Origin: Aquificota bacterium
GTDB lineage: Bacteria; Thermosulfidibacterota; Thermosulfidibacteria; Thermosulfidibacterales; Thermosulfidibacteraceae
DNA: 29,646 bases
Direction: 5' to 3'
Assembly: GCA_015494645.1 (NCBI GenBank)
Contig: WGAU01000089.1
Coordinates: forward strand, 1-29,646
Shown here: positions 23,216 through 29,646 of the stretch, one piece after another
Layout of the letters: each line of letters begins with the position of its first letter
Numbering within the stretch: the first letter of the stretch is position 1
Made by a program: the position numbers and the translations under genes
The notes under the pieces: model-generated
What the model was told of the DNA's origin: nothing
Seen by the model: the letters and a program-made list of their open reading frames with translations, nothing else
Database searches by the model: none

Positions 23216-24375
23216 TGGAGCACTTTGAGTTTTACTCTCCTGTTAAGATTATTGCCGGCAAATATGCGTTGAATAAGCTCTGCTTTGTTCTGCAGGAGTC
23301 TTTAGGAGTTAAAAAGCCCATCCTCGTCACAGATGCAGGCTTGAAGACTGCTGGAGTTGTGGAAAAGGTTGAGAAGCTATTGAGGAGAACTTACTCTGAT
23401 CTTGAGGTCTTTTATGAGGTTCCCCCTGATTCTTCTTTGAAGGTGGTTATGGATATATACCGGTTGTTTGTGGCAGCCGGTTGCGACGGTGTGGTTGCAT
23501 TGGGTGGGGGTTCCGTCATTGACACTGCAAAGGGTTTGGTCCTTGTGGTATCCGCTGAGGGAAAGGACATTTCGGATCTGCAGGGAGTTGATGTAATAAG
23601 GAAGAGAAGTGTGCCCTTTGTGGTAATTCCCACCACCTGCGGAACAGGTTCCGAAGTTTCAAGGGTTGCCGTTATAGAGGACAGAGAGAGAAACAAAAAG
23701 CTTGCCTTCGCTTCTGATGCGCTCTTCCCAGATGCCACTTTTTTGGATAGGGATGCTATTGAGACGCTTCCTGGGAACCTTGTTACAGCCACTTCCATGG
23801 ACGCTCTTACCCACGCCATAGAGGCTTACGTTAGTGTCCAGAAAAACCCTGTTAGTGATGCCTTTGCCCTAACCGCTGCCAAGGAGATCTTTTTGAACGC
23901 CGTTGATGGAGCAAAAGGGGATGTAAATGCGAAATGCAAGCTTCTCGTTGCCTCCACCTGTGCGGGAATGGCTTTCTCTAACTCAATGGTGGGTATGGTT
24001 CATTCTGTTTCCCATGCAGTAGGCGGCGTTGCAGGGGTGCCTCACGGTGTTGCCAATGCCATTTTGCTTCCTCATGTTATGCGGTTTAATATGGGGAGGG
24101 ATGAAAGAACAGCCTTTCTTTACGGAGAAATGTTCAGGTATCTTATGATCTTTTCCCATGCCGTTGCCGGTAAAAATCTGGTGGATGCAGTTGAGTGTTT
24201 GATGGATACTCTTCACAAGATTGCTTCTCTTCCGAGAAGGTTGAGGGACGTTGGTGTGGATAAGGAGCAGTTTGAAGAAATTGCTAAACAGGCGGTTCTT
24301 GATGGATCGGCAGTCTTTAATCCTGTTGCTTTTGAAGAAGAGGATGTTATGGCTGTTCTTGAGGAGGCGTTTTGA
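23215..24375 (+). CDS. Iron-containing alcohol dehydrogenase
   Basis: A 386-aa group III alcohol dehydrogenase. The cofactor loop GGGSVIDTAKG is followed by PTTCGTGSEVSRVAVIED. Metal ligands fall exactly on the FucO positions: Asp196 and His200 in MDALTHAIEAYVS, His263 in VHSVSH and His277 in GVPHGVANA; the nearby His267 is also kept. Such enzymes interconvert an alcohol and its aldehyde with NAD(P). The ATG at 23215 overlaps the preceding stop by one base and has GAGGTGG six bases ahead; a longer frame from 23173 lies inside the preceding gene. Beside an ALDH3-type enzyme it suggests oxidation of fatty alcohols. Confidence 0.92.
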   Translation: MEHFEFYSPVKIIAGKYALNKLCFVLQESLGVKKPILVTDAGLKTAGVVEKVEKLLRRTYSDLEVFYEVPPDSSLKVVMDIYRLFVAAGCDGVVALGGGSVIDTAKGLVLVVSAEGKDISDLQGVDVIRKRSVPFVVIPTTCGTGSEVSRVAVIEDRERNKKLAFASDALFPDATFLDRDAIETLPGNLVTATSMDALTHAIEAYVSVQKNPVSDAFALTAAKEIFLNAVDGAKGDVNAKCKLLVASTCAGMAFSNSMVGMVHSVSHAVGGVAGVPHGVANAILLPHVMRFNMGRDERTAFLYGEMFRYLMIFSHAVAGKNLVDAVECLMDTLHKIASLPRRLRDVGVDKEQFEEIAKQAVLDGSAVFNPVAFEEEDVMAVLEEAF

Positions 24376-25763
24376 TGTTTGAGGAGCTGGTTTCAAGTCA
24401 GAGGAATTTCTTTATTTCTGGCAACACCATGGATGTGGACACAAGGATAAATTATCTCAAGCAACTTAAGGATGTGGTTTCTTCTTATGAAGCGTCCGTG
24501 CTTGATGCTTTAAAGCTGGATTTAGGCAAGCCGAGGTTTGAAGCCTTTATAAGTGAGGTTTCCCACTTTTACATGGAAGTGGACTATGCCATCTCTCACA
24601 TAAAACGTTGGAGCAAAGCCAGAAGGAGGCTCACGCCTTTTCTTCATTTTCCTGCGGTAAGCTACACTTACAGGCAGCCTTACGGGGTAGTTTTGATTAT
24701 TTCTCCATGGAACTATCCCTTTGATCTTGCCATGGTGCCATTGGTTTACGCCATTGCTGCCGGGAACACTGCCGTGGTTAAGCCATCGGAGTTTTCTCCC
24801 AATACCGCAAAGATCATATCTAAGATGCTGTCTGAGGTGTTTCCCGAAGAGTATGTGACTGTGGTTGAAGGAGATGCTTCTGTTGCAAGGGCTCTTTTGG
24901 AGCAAAAGTTTGATTATATTTTCTACACTGGAAGCCCCATGGTGGGTAGATATGTTATGGAAGCTGCTTCCAAGTATCTCACGCCCTTGACTTTAGAGCT
25001 TGGTGGAAAAAGCCCTGTGGTGATTTGGGAAGAAAACAATTGGGATCTTGCTGTGAAAAGAATAGTGTGGGGCAAGTGTTTTAACGCAGGGCAAACCTGC
25101 ATAGCTCCGGATTATGTGGTGCTGGAGAAGGGTAGAACCTGGAAGTTTGTTTCGCTTTTTTCCAAATGGATAGAGAATTTTTACGGTGATATATCTTCTT
25201 CACCTGATTATGCAAGGATAGTGAACGAAAGGCACTTTGATCGCTTGAAAATGATCATGGATGCCGAAAAGGGCAATATCCTTTACGGTGGGAGGGCCGA
25301 GAGAGACCGGCTGTTTATAGAACCTACCGTTGTGAAAGCCACTTGGGATTCTCCTTCCATGCAGGATGAGATATTCGGACCTGTGCTTCCGGTTATTGAG
25401 GCGGAGACTGTGGGTGAGGTGCTGGAGAGAGTAAATCAAAGACCTGAACCCCTTGCTTTTTACCTGTTCACCTCTAACCGTAGGTTGGAAGAAATGTTTA
25501 TGAGGAGTATTCGCTCTGGTGCCTTTATTTCAGGAGATTGCCTTGTTCACTTCGTTTCCACATGGCTTCCTTTCGGTGGTATAGGAGAAAGCGGTATGGG
25601 GAAATATCACGGCAGGTGGGGCTTTGAGACCTTTACCAACGAAAAAGCGATTATGAAAAGACCAAAAGTACTTGATCTTCCCGTCAGGTATCCACCTTAC
25701 CGTTCTTGGAAGTTGAGCTTTATCAAGAAATTGGGGTCAGTCCTTACCAAGTTTGGGCTTTAG
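24375..25763 (+). CDS. Class 3 (fatty) aldehyde dehydrogenase
   Basis: A 462-aa aldehyde dehydrogenase of the ALDH3 type. Catalytic Glu208 (LELGGKSPVV) and Cys242 (NAGQTCIAPDY) fall one residue from mammalian ALDH3A1. The cofactor region SPWNYPFDLAMVPLVYAIAA and C-terminal FGGIGESGMGKYHG are typical. ALDH3 enzymes oxidise medium and long-chain aldehydes. The final stretch YRSWKLSFIKKLGSVLTKFG is amphipathic and may touch the membrane, as in fatty aldehyde dehydrogenases. The ATG at 24375 overlaps the stop of the alcohol dehydrogenase and has AGGAGG eight bases ahead, so the two are translationally linked. The likely output is a fatty acid that FadD can activate. Confidence 0.9.
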   Translation: MFEELVSSQRNFFISGNTMDVDTRINYLKQLKDVVSSYEASVLDALKLDLGKPRFEAFISEVSHFYMEVDYAISHIKRWSKARRRLTPFLHFPAVSYTYRQPYGVVLIISPWNYPFDLAMVPLVYAIAAGNTAVVKPSEFSPNTAKIISKMLSEVFPEEYVTVVEGDASVARALLEQKFDYIFYTGSPMVGRYVMEAASKYLTPLTLELGGKSPVVIWEENNWDLAVKRIVWGKCFNAGQTCIAPDYVVLEKGRTWKFVSLFSKWIENFYGDISSSPDYARIVNERHFDRLKMIMDAEKGNILYGGRAERDRLFIEPTVVKATWDSPSMQDEIFGPVLPVIEAETVGEVLERVNQRPEPLAFYLFTSNRRLEEMFMRSIRSGAFISGDCLVHFVSTWLPFGGIGESGMGKYHGRWGFETFTNEKAIMKRPKVLDLPVRYPPYRSWKLSFIKKLGSVLTKFGL

Positions 25764-25765
25764 CC

Positions 25766-26686
25766 ATGAGGTTGGCGAGTGTTGATATAGGCACCAATAC
25801 GGTAAGGCTGTTAGTGGCGGATGTTGTGGGGGATGAGATTGAATGGGTCCTTTCCGACAGGGCGGTGGTGAGATTGGGGGAGGGCCTTTCCAAGACAGGG
25901 GTACTTCAAAAAAAAGCTATGGAAAGGACATTGGTGGCTCTTCAGAGATTTGACGAAAGGTGTAAAGAGCTTTCTGTTGACAGAATAATTCCCATAGCCA
26001 CTGCTGCGGTGAGGGAAGCCAGTAACAGGGAGGAGTTTTTAGAGAAGGTAAAAAGGAGTATCGGATGGAATGTGAGGGTCATCAGCGGTGATGAGGAGGC
26101 TTATCTGACATACCTTGGGGTTAAAAAAGGACTAAATTTAAATGATGATTTTTTGGTTTTTGATATTGGTGGAGGTAGTACGGAGTACATTTGTTCTAAA
26201 GAGGGCGTCAGAGTGAAAAGTTTACCCATTGGAGTGGTTAAGTTTACTGAGGAGTTTATAAGACATGATCCTCCTTTGCTCGATGAGATAGATTTGGTTT
26301 CTGAAAAGATTAGGAAACTGCTTTTAACTCTTGATATGGATACCTGCCACATAGGGACAGTTGTAGGCACTGCTGGCACTCCTACTACTCTTGCGGCCAT
26401 TGATTTGGGACTGGACGTTTACGATGTAGAAAAAGTTCATGGGTACAGACTATCTTTGGAGCGCTTGAACAATTTGAAAGAGATTTTGGTTTCTAAAACT
26501 TCTTCTGAAAGGCTTGCCCTTCCCGGAGTGGAAAAAGGTAGAGAAGATCTCATAGTTGTGGGAGTGTTGGTGGTGATAGAAACCTTGAAAAAGTTTAACG
26601 CCCGTGAAATGGTGGTGAGTGAATGGGGCATAAGGGAGGGTGTGATAATAGATGCAATCCTTGAAGGAAAGGATATCACAGTATAG
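25766..26686 (+). CDS. ppx: Ppx/GppA-family phosphatase
   Basis: A 306-aa protein of the exopolyphosphatase / guanosine pentaphosphate phosphohydrolase family, with the actin-like ATPase fold. Phosphate-binding loops are VDIGTNTVRLLVADV at the N-terminus and FDIGGGSTEYICSK near residue 133. The helical C-terminal domain of long GppA forms is absent, so this is a short single-unit form. It may degrade polyphosphate or pppGpp, joining stress or phosphate state to metabolism. The ATG at 25766 follows the aldehyde dehydrogenase stop by two bases; a longer frame from 25706 would start inside that gene. The ribosome site is weak. The end overlaps glnD by 35 bases. Confidence 0.88.
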   Translation: MRLASVDIGTNTVRLLVADVVGDEIEWVLSDRAVVRLGEGLSKTGVLQKKAMERTLVALQRFDERCKELSVDRIIPIATAAVREASNREEFLEKVKRSIGWNVRVISGDEEAYLTYLGVKKGLNLNDDFLVFDIGGGSTEYICSKEGVRVKSLPIGVVKFTEEFIRHDPPLLDEIDLVSEKIRKLLLTLDMDTCHIGTVVGTAGTPTTLAAIDLGLDVYDVEKVHGYRLSLERLNNLKEILVSKTSSERLALPGVEKGREDLIVVGVLVVIETLKKFNAREMVVSEWGIREGVIIDAILEGKDITV

Positions 26687-29198
26687 GGCCCGGATAAAAA
26701 GGGCTAAAGAGAAGATAATTGAATGGAACAAAAGCGGAGTAAAAGGCTGGTTTCAGGTTTCTGTCTACACTAAGGAGGTTGACGCTGTCGTAAGATCCCT
26801 TCTCAAAGGAGCTTTCAAAAAAGCTTCTCCTTCCTATTCGGTAGTTGCCCTTGGGGGGTATGGGAGAAAGGAGCTGAATCTATGCTCCGATCTTGACATA
26901 ATGTTTCTCTGGAACAAACCCTTGGGAGAAGCGGAAGAAGAAAGCATAAACATCATTGTGCAGATGCTATGGGATCTTGGATTGGATGTGGGGCATTCCT
27001 ACAGAAGTGTAGATGAGGCTATCATTGTGGCGGTGGAGGACGATGCTACCAAATGTTCTTATCTTGATACTCGCCTTCTTGGTGGGAGTCTTAACCCGTT
27101 CATCATTTTTACTAAGAGGATAAAGGAGGAATTGCTGGGCAAAGATCCAGTATTTTTTTACAACATAATGGATAGCTGGTTGGAGGAAAGGTATAACCGT
27201 TATGGATCTTCTATGTACCTGCTTGAACCTAACGTAAAGGAAAGTCCTGGATGTTTAAGAGATCTTCATATGTGCTATTGGATAGGTAAAGAGATATACA
27301 GCATTGTGAGCTTTTCTGATTTTAAAAAGAAGGGTCTTCTTACTCCCCTGGAGTATGAAACCCTTCAGGAGGCAAGAGATTTCCTGTGGCGTATAAGGAA
27401 CGCTGTGCATCAGCGTAGAAGAAGGAAAAACGACATACTTACCATAGATCTACAACCTGAGGTAGCGTATCAGCTTGGATACAGGGATACAAGAAAGCTT
27501 TTGGCAGTTGAGTACTTTATGAGAGACTTTTACAACCATGTGCGCAATGTGAGAAAAGTAACGAAGGCTTTTCTTATGAGAACTAAGGAAGAGATCTTTC
27601 CTGAAAGAACTGTTCAGGTGCACCCCATAAGGGTTCTCCTTGAAGAACGATTTAGTACACCGGCGGATTTTATTAGAGAGGTTATCTCCCTTCTAAAGCA
27701 GGATGTGGACTTTGACGAGCTTTACAAAGGTTTCTGGGTGCCACCCCTTCATTGGAAGGATCATCTGATCTTTTCCGAGGACACCAAAGATGCATTGGTG
27801 GAGCTTCTGAGCCAGCCCAACAGTTATGAAGCCTTGAGCTTCTTGCACGAAATAGGCTTTCTTGAACGCATAATCCCTGAATTTGGCAAGATTACTGGTC
27901 TAATGCAGTTTGATCTCTACCACAAATTTACAGTAGATGAGCATACTCTTTTAGCCGTAAAAAACTTGGAGGCTCTTCCTAAGCAAAATCATTCCATGTA
28001 CATTCTCCTTCAAAAGGTTTACGAGAAACTTATTGACAAAGGTCAGAAGTACCTTTTAGTTCTCGCTCTTCTTCTTCATGACATAGGCAAGGGCAAGGGC
28101 GGTGGGCACTCGGCCAGAGGAGCAAGGATCGCTTCTGAAGTTATGGAGAAGCTCAAGTTTTCTGAAGAGGACATTGAGGTGGTGACATTTTTAGTTAGAA
28201 ACCACACGGTTATGTCCGAATACGCTTTCAGAAGGGACACGGGAGATAAAAAGACAGTGGCGTCCTTTGCTTCCCTTGTAGGAAGCTTGGACAAGCTGGA
28301 TTTGCTCTATCTTCTTACCTATGCTGATGTGTCTGCCATATCTCCTGATCTTTGGAACGAGTGGAAGGCTGCTCTTTTGCATGAGCTTTACTGGCAGACC
28401 TATCATATACTTTCTGTGGGTGATGCTAAGGAGGGAATGGAAGCCATAAGTTTTGATGCCCTTGCAGGCGAAATAAGCCGTAGCTTGAAGGACACTCCTA
28501 AGGATAAAGTGATTGAAAAGCTCAGGGTCATTCCCGAGGAGAACCTATTTTCTTGGTCGGCAGATATGCTGGGTGTGGTGGTCAGTGCCATGATAAGGGC
28601 TGAGAAAGAGGGAGTGGCCATAGAATGGCATTCGGAAGATCTTGAGGTAACCAAAATGATTGTGGTGGATGCTACTGGAACTGTGGATGTAAGTAAGGTT
28701 TTTGGCGTTATCTCTTCCAGAAGGGCTAACATACAGGCTGCGAATCTCATATACTGCTCAGATGGTATGTGCATATATGTGATTGATATAACCCTGCCAG
28801 ACTTCAGGCCTTTAAGGGACAGACGTCTGAAAGAGGATTTGGCGCGTTACGTCAAGAATGCCCTTGAGGGTAAGTTGAATGTGGAGGAGGAGCTCAAAAA
28901 GAGGCATGTGAGACTTTCCGGGAAGGAAAGGATAATAAAGATCTCTCCTAAGATCAGGCTTAGCAACTCCATAATTGATAAATACACTGTGGTTGAGGTT
29001 AAGGCCCAGGATAGGATAGGTCTGCTTTATATTATTACCAAAACTTTGCTCTCTTTAGGTCTTCGCATACACTCTGCCAGGGTGGATACTGAAGGCAACA
29101 GAGCTGTTGATACCTTCTACGTGACCAAAGACGGTGCCAAGTTGAAAGAATATCACTTCCCAGAGGTGGTGAGAAGGCTCAAAGCCGAGCTTGAGTAA
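26652..29198 (+). CDS. glnD: Bifunctional PII uridylyltransferase / uridylyl-removing enzyme GlnD
   Basis: An 848-aa nitrogen sensor that adds UMP to PII proteins when glutamine is low and removes it when glutamine is high. Domains in order: the nucleotidyltransferase GGYGRKELNLCSDLDI (68-83) with Asp80 and Asp82, a long helical linker, the HD hydrolase with His476-Asp477 in LLLHDIGKGKGGGHS, and two ACT domains (about 668-740 and 776-845) for glutamine. All core residues are intact. The ATG at 26652 lies inside ppx, with GGGAGGGTG about ten bases ahead. Its neighbours are not nitrogen genes, and no glnB or glnA is in the window. Two bases separate its stop from the convergent pilin gene. Confidence 0.95.
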   Translation: MQSLKERISQYRARIKRAKEKIIEWNKSGVKGWFQVSVYTKEVDAVVRSLLKGAFKKASPSYSVVALGGYGRKELNLCSDLDIMFLWNKPLGEAEEESINIIVQMLWDLGLDVGHSYRSVDEAIIVAVEDDATKCSYLDTRLLGGSLNPFIIFTKRIKEELLGKDPVFFYNIMDSWLEERYNRYGSSMYLLEPNVKESPGCLRDLHMCYWIGKEIYSIVSFSDFKKKGLLTPLEYETLQEARDFLWRIRNAVHQRRRRKNDILTIDLQPEVAYQLGYRDTRKLLAVEYFMRDFYNHVRNVRKVTKAFLMRTKEEIFPERTVQVHPIRVLLEERFSTPADFIREVISLLKQDVDFDELYKGFWVPPLHWKDHLIFSEDTKDALVELLSQPNSYEALSFLHEIGFLERIIPEFGKITGLMQFDLYHKFTVDEHTLLAVKNLEALPKQNHSMYILLQKVYEKLIDKGQKYLLVLALLLHDIGKGKGGGHSARGARIASEVMEKLKFSEEDIEVVTFLVRNHTVMSEYAFRRDTGDKKTVASFASLVGSLDKLDLLYLLTYADVSAISPDLWNEWKAALLHELYWQTYHILSVGDAKEGMEAISFDALAGEISRSLKDTPKDKVIEKLRVIPEENLFSWSADMLGVVVSAMIRAEKEGVAIEWHSEDLEVTKMIVVDATGTVDVSKVFGVISSRRANIQAANLIYCSDGMCIYVIDITLPDFRPLRDRRLKEDLARYVKNALEGKLNVEEELKKRHVRLSGKERIIKISPKIRLSNSIIDKYTVVEVKAQDRIGLLYIITKTLLSLGLRIHSARVDTEGNRAVDTFYVTKDGAKLKEYHFPEVVRRLKAELE

Positions 29199-29200
29199 GT

Positions 29201-29632
29201 TTATTTTTTATAGACGAAATCAATAATCGCTTTTTCCTGTCCTTTTGATGCGACAACCCTTATTGTGTAAATTCGGGATAGACTGGGTCCATCTATGGAT
29301 ACTCCGCTGTACAGCAAATAAGCTTTTAATGTGTAATTGCCTAAAGAAGATACGGGAAGGTCCAGTTGGCAATTTTCATTAAGGTTTGAACCACAGGGAA
29401 TACATGTATTGTTTCCATTGCATGTGAAGGTTGTTATGCCTGAATCTATACCAGACAAGATGAGGTTACATCCTCCTTTTGCTACTTCTAAAGCGGCGCT
29501 ATATCTTTTTATAGCTCCTGATATGAAGGAAGATTCTCGCAATATGTAAAACAAACCTGTTATTAGCACAAAGCAGACAAGTCCAAGTATGAGGACCATT
29601 ATTAAAGCAATACCATCTTCTTTAGTGTGCAT
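29201..29632 (-). CDS. PilX-like minor pilin / type IV pilus assembly protein
   Basis: A 143-aa protein with the N-terminal pattern of PilX-like minor pilins: a short basic leader, KEDGIALIMVLILGLVCFVL as the conserved hydrophobic helix (about 7-28), and then a soluble part. The PilX-like G-I-A-L-I opening lacks the usual Gly-Phe-x-x-x-Glu prepilin form, as in this class. The soluble part has a cluster of Cys (TCNGN, CIPCG, ENCQ) that could form disulfides. The ribosome site is weak (AAGAG), and the upstream gene lies beyond the window edge, so it is probably part of a pilus operon. It is convergent with glnD with a two-base gap. Confidence 0.75.
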   Translation of the reverse strand: MHTKEDGIALIMVLILGLVCFVLITGLFYILRESSFISGAIKRYSAALEVAKGGCNLILSGIDSGITTFTCNGNNTCIPCGSNLNENCQLDLPVSSLGNYTLKAYLLYSGVSIDGPSLSRIYTIRVVASKGQEKAIIDFVYKK

Positions 29633-29646
29633 TTTTCTCTTATAGG

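Noticed and set aside
29180..29215. T-rich stretch between glnD and the pilin gene as a bidirectional terminator
   Set aside because: The only hairpin is about five weak pairs with a wobble, too unstable to support a terminator.
1..29646. CRISPR arrays, tRNA or rRNA genes, insertion sequences and riboswitches
   Set aside because: Intergenic regions are nearly all under 100 bases and none shows spaced repeats, cloverleaf sequences, transposase frames or a recognised riboswitch.

Overview
The window reads as one continuous, gene-dense stretch of a Gram-negative, flagellated bacterium with a moderate GC content. A YidC with a large periplasmic domain, a FadL-type outer-membrane channel and a LolA-like periplasmic protein show two membranes. 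A flagellin behind a sigma-28 promoter and a PilX-like minor pilin show motility and pili. Lys/Glu-rich proteins and very tight gene spacing fit a thermophile such as a deep-branching chemolithotroph or Thermodesulfobacteria-like lineage, but that placement is inference and no species is claimed.

Positions 1-10414 are almost all on the minus strand. Read in the direction of transcription, rplM-rpsI-small secreted Cys protein comes first, then a sigma-28 promoter, flagellin and an anchored NTF2-like protein, then rpmH-rnpA-yidD-yidC-mnmE-radC (radC cut by the window edge). Further upstream are a zinc-ribbon Nudix hydrolase, an aldehyde dehydrogenase and the broken remains of a DUF3782-like gene. 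No tRNA, rRNA, CRISPR array or insertion sequence was seen, and no gene-free gap exceeds about 155 bases.

Positions 10496-29198 are all on the plus strand and form a lipid-use island. A FadR/YsiA-like TetR repressor with an 18-bp operator in its own promoter leads directly into fadN, fadA and fadE, the Bacillus-type beta-oxidation operon. After a 153-bp gap comes a second run of nine nearly touching genes: a LolA-like secreted protein, FadD acyl-CoA ligase, FadL channel, a VolA-like secreted lipase, an SCP2-like protein, an iron alcohol dehydrogenase, a class 3 aldehyde dehydrogenase, Ppx/GppA and GlnD. Together these genes could release fatty acids or alcohols from lipid outside the cell, import them, oxidise alcohols and aldehydes to acids, activate them and degrade them to acetyl-CoA. 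GlnD is followed convergently by a PilX-like gene at the right edge.

The most interesting signals are the outside-to-inside lipid pathway with its unusual SCP2-like member, the FadR operator placed between two divergent promoters, and a flagellin leader with an 11-bp hairpin that traps the Shine-Dalgarno sequence and shows an exact CsrA/RsmE-type site in its loop.
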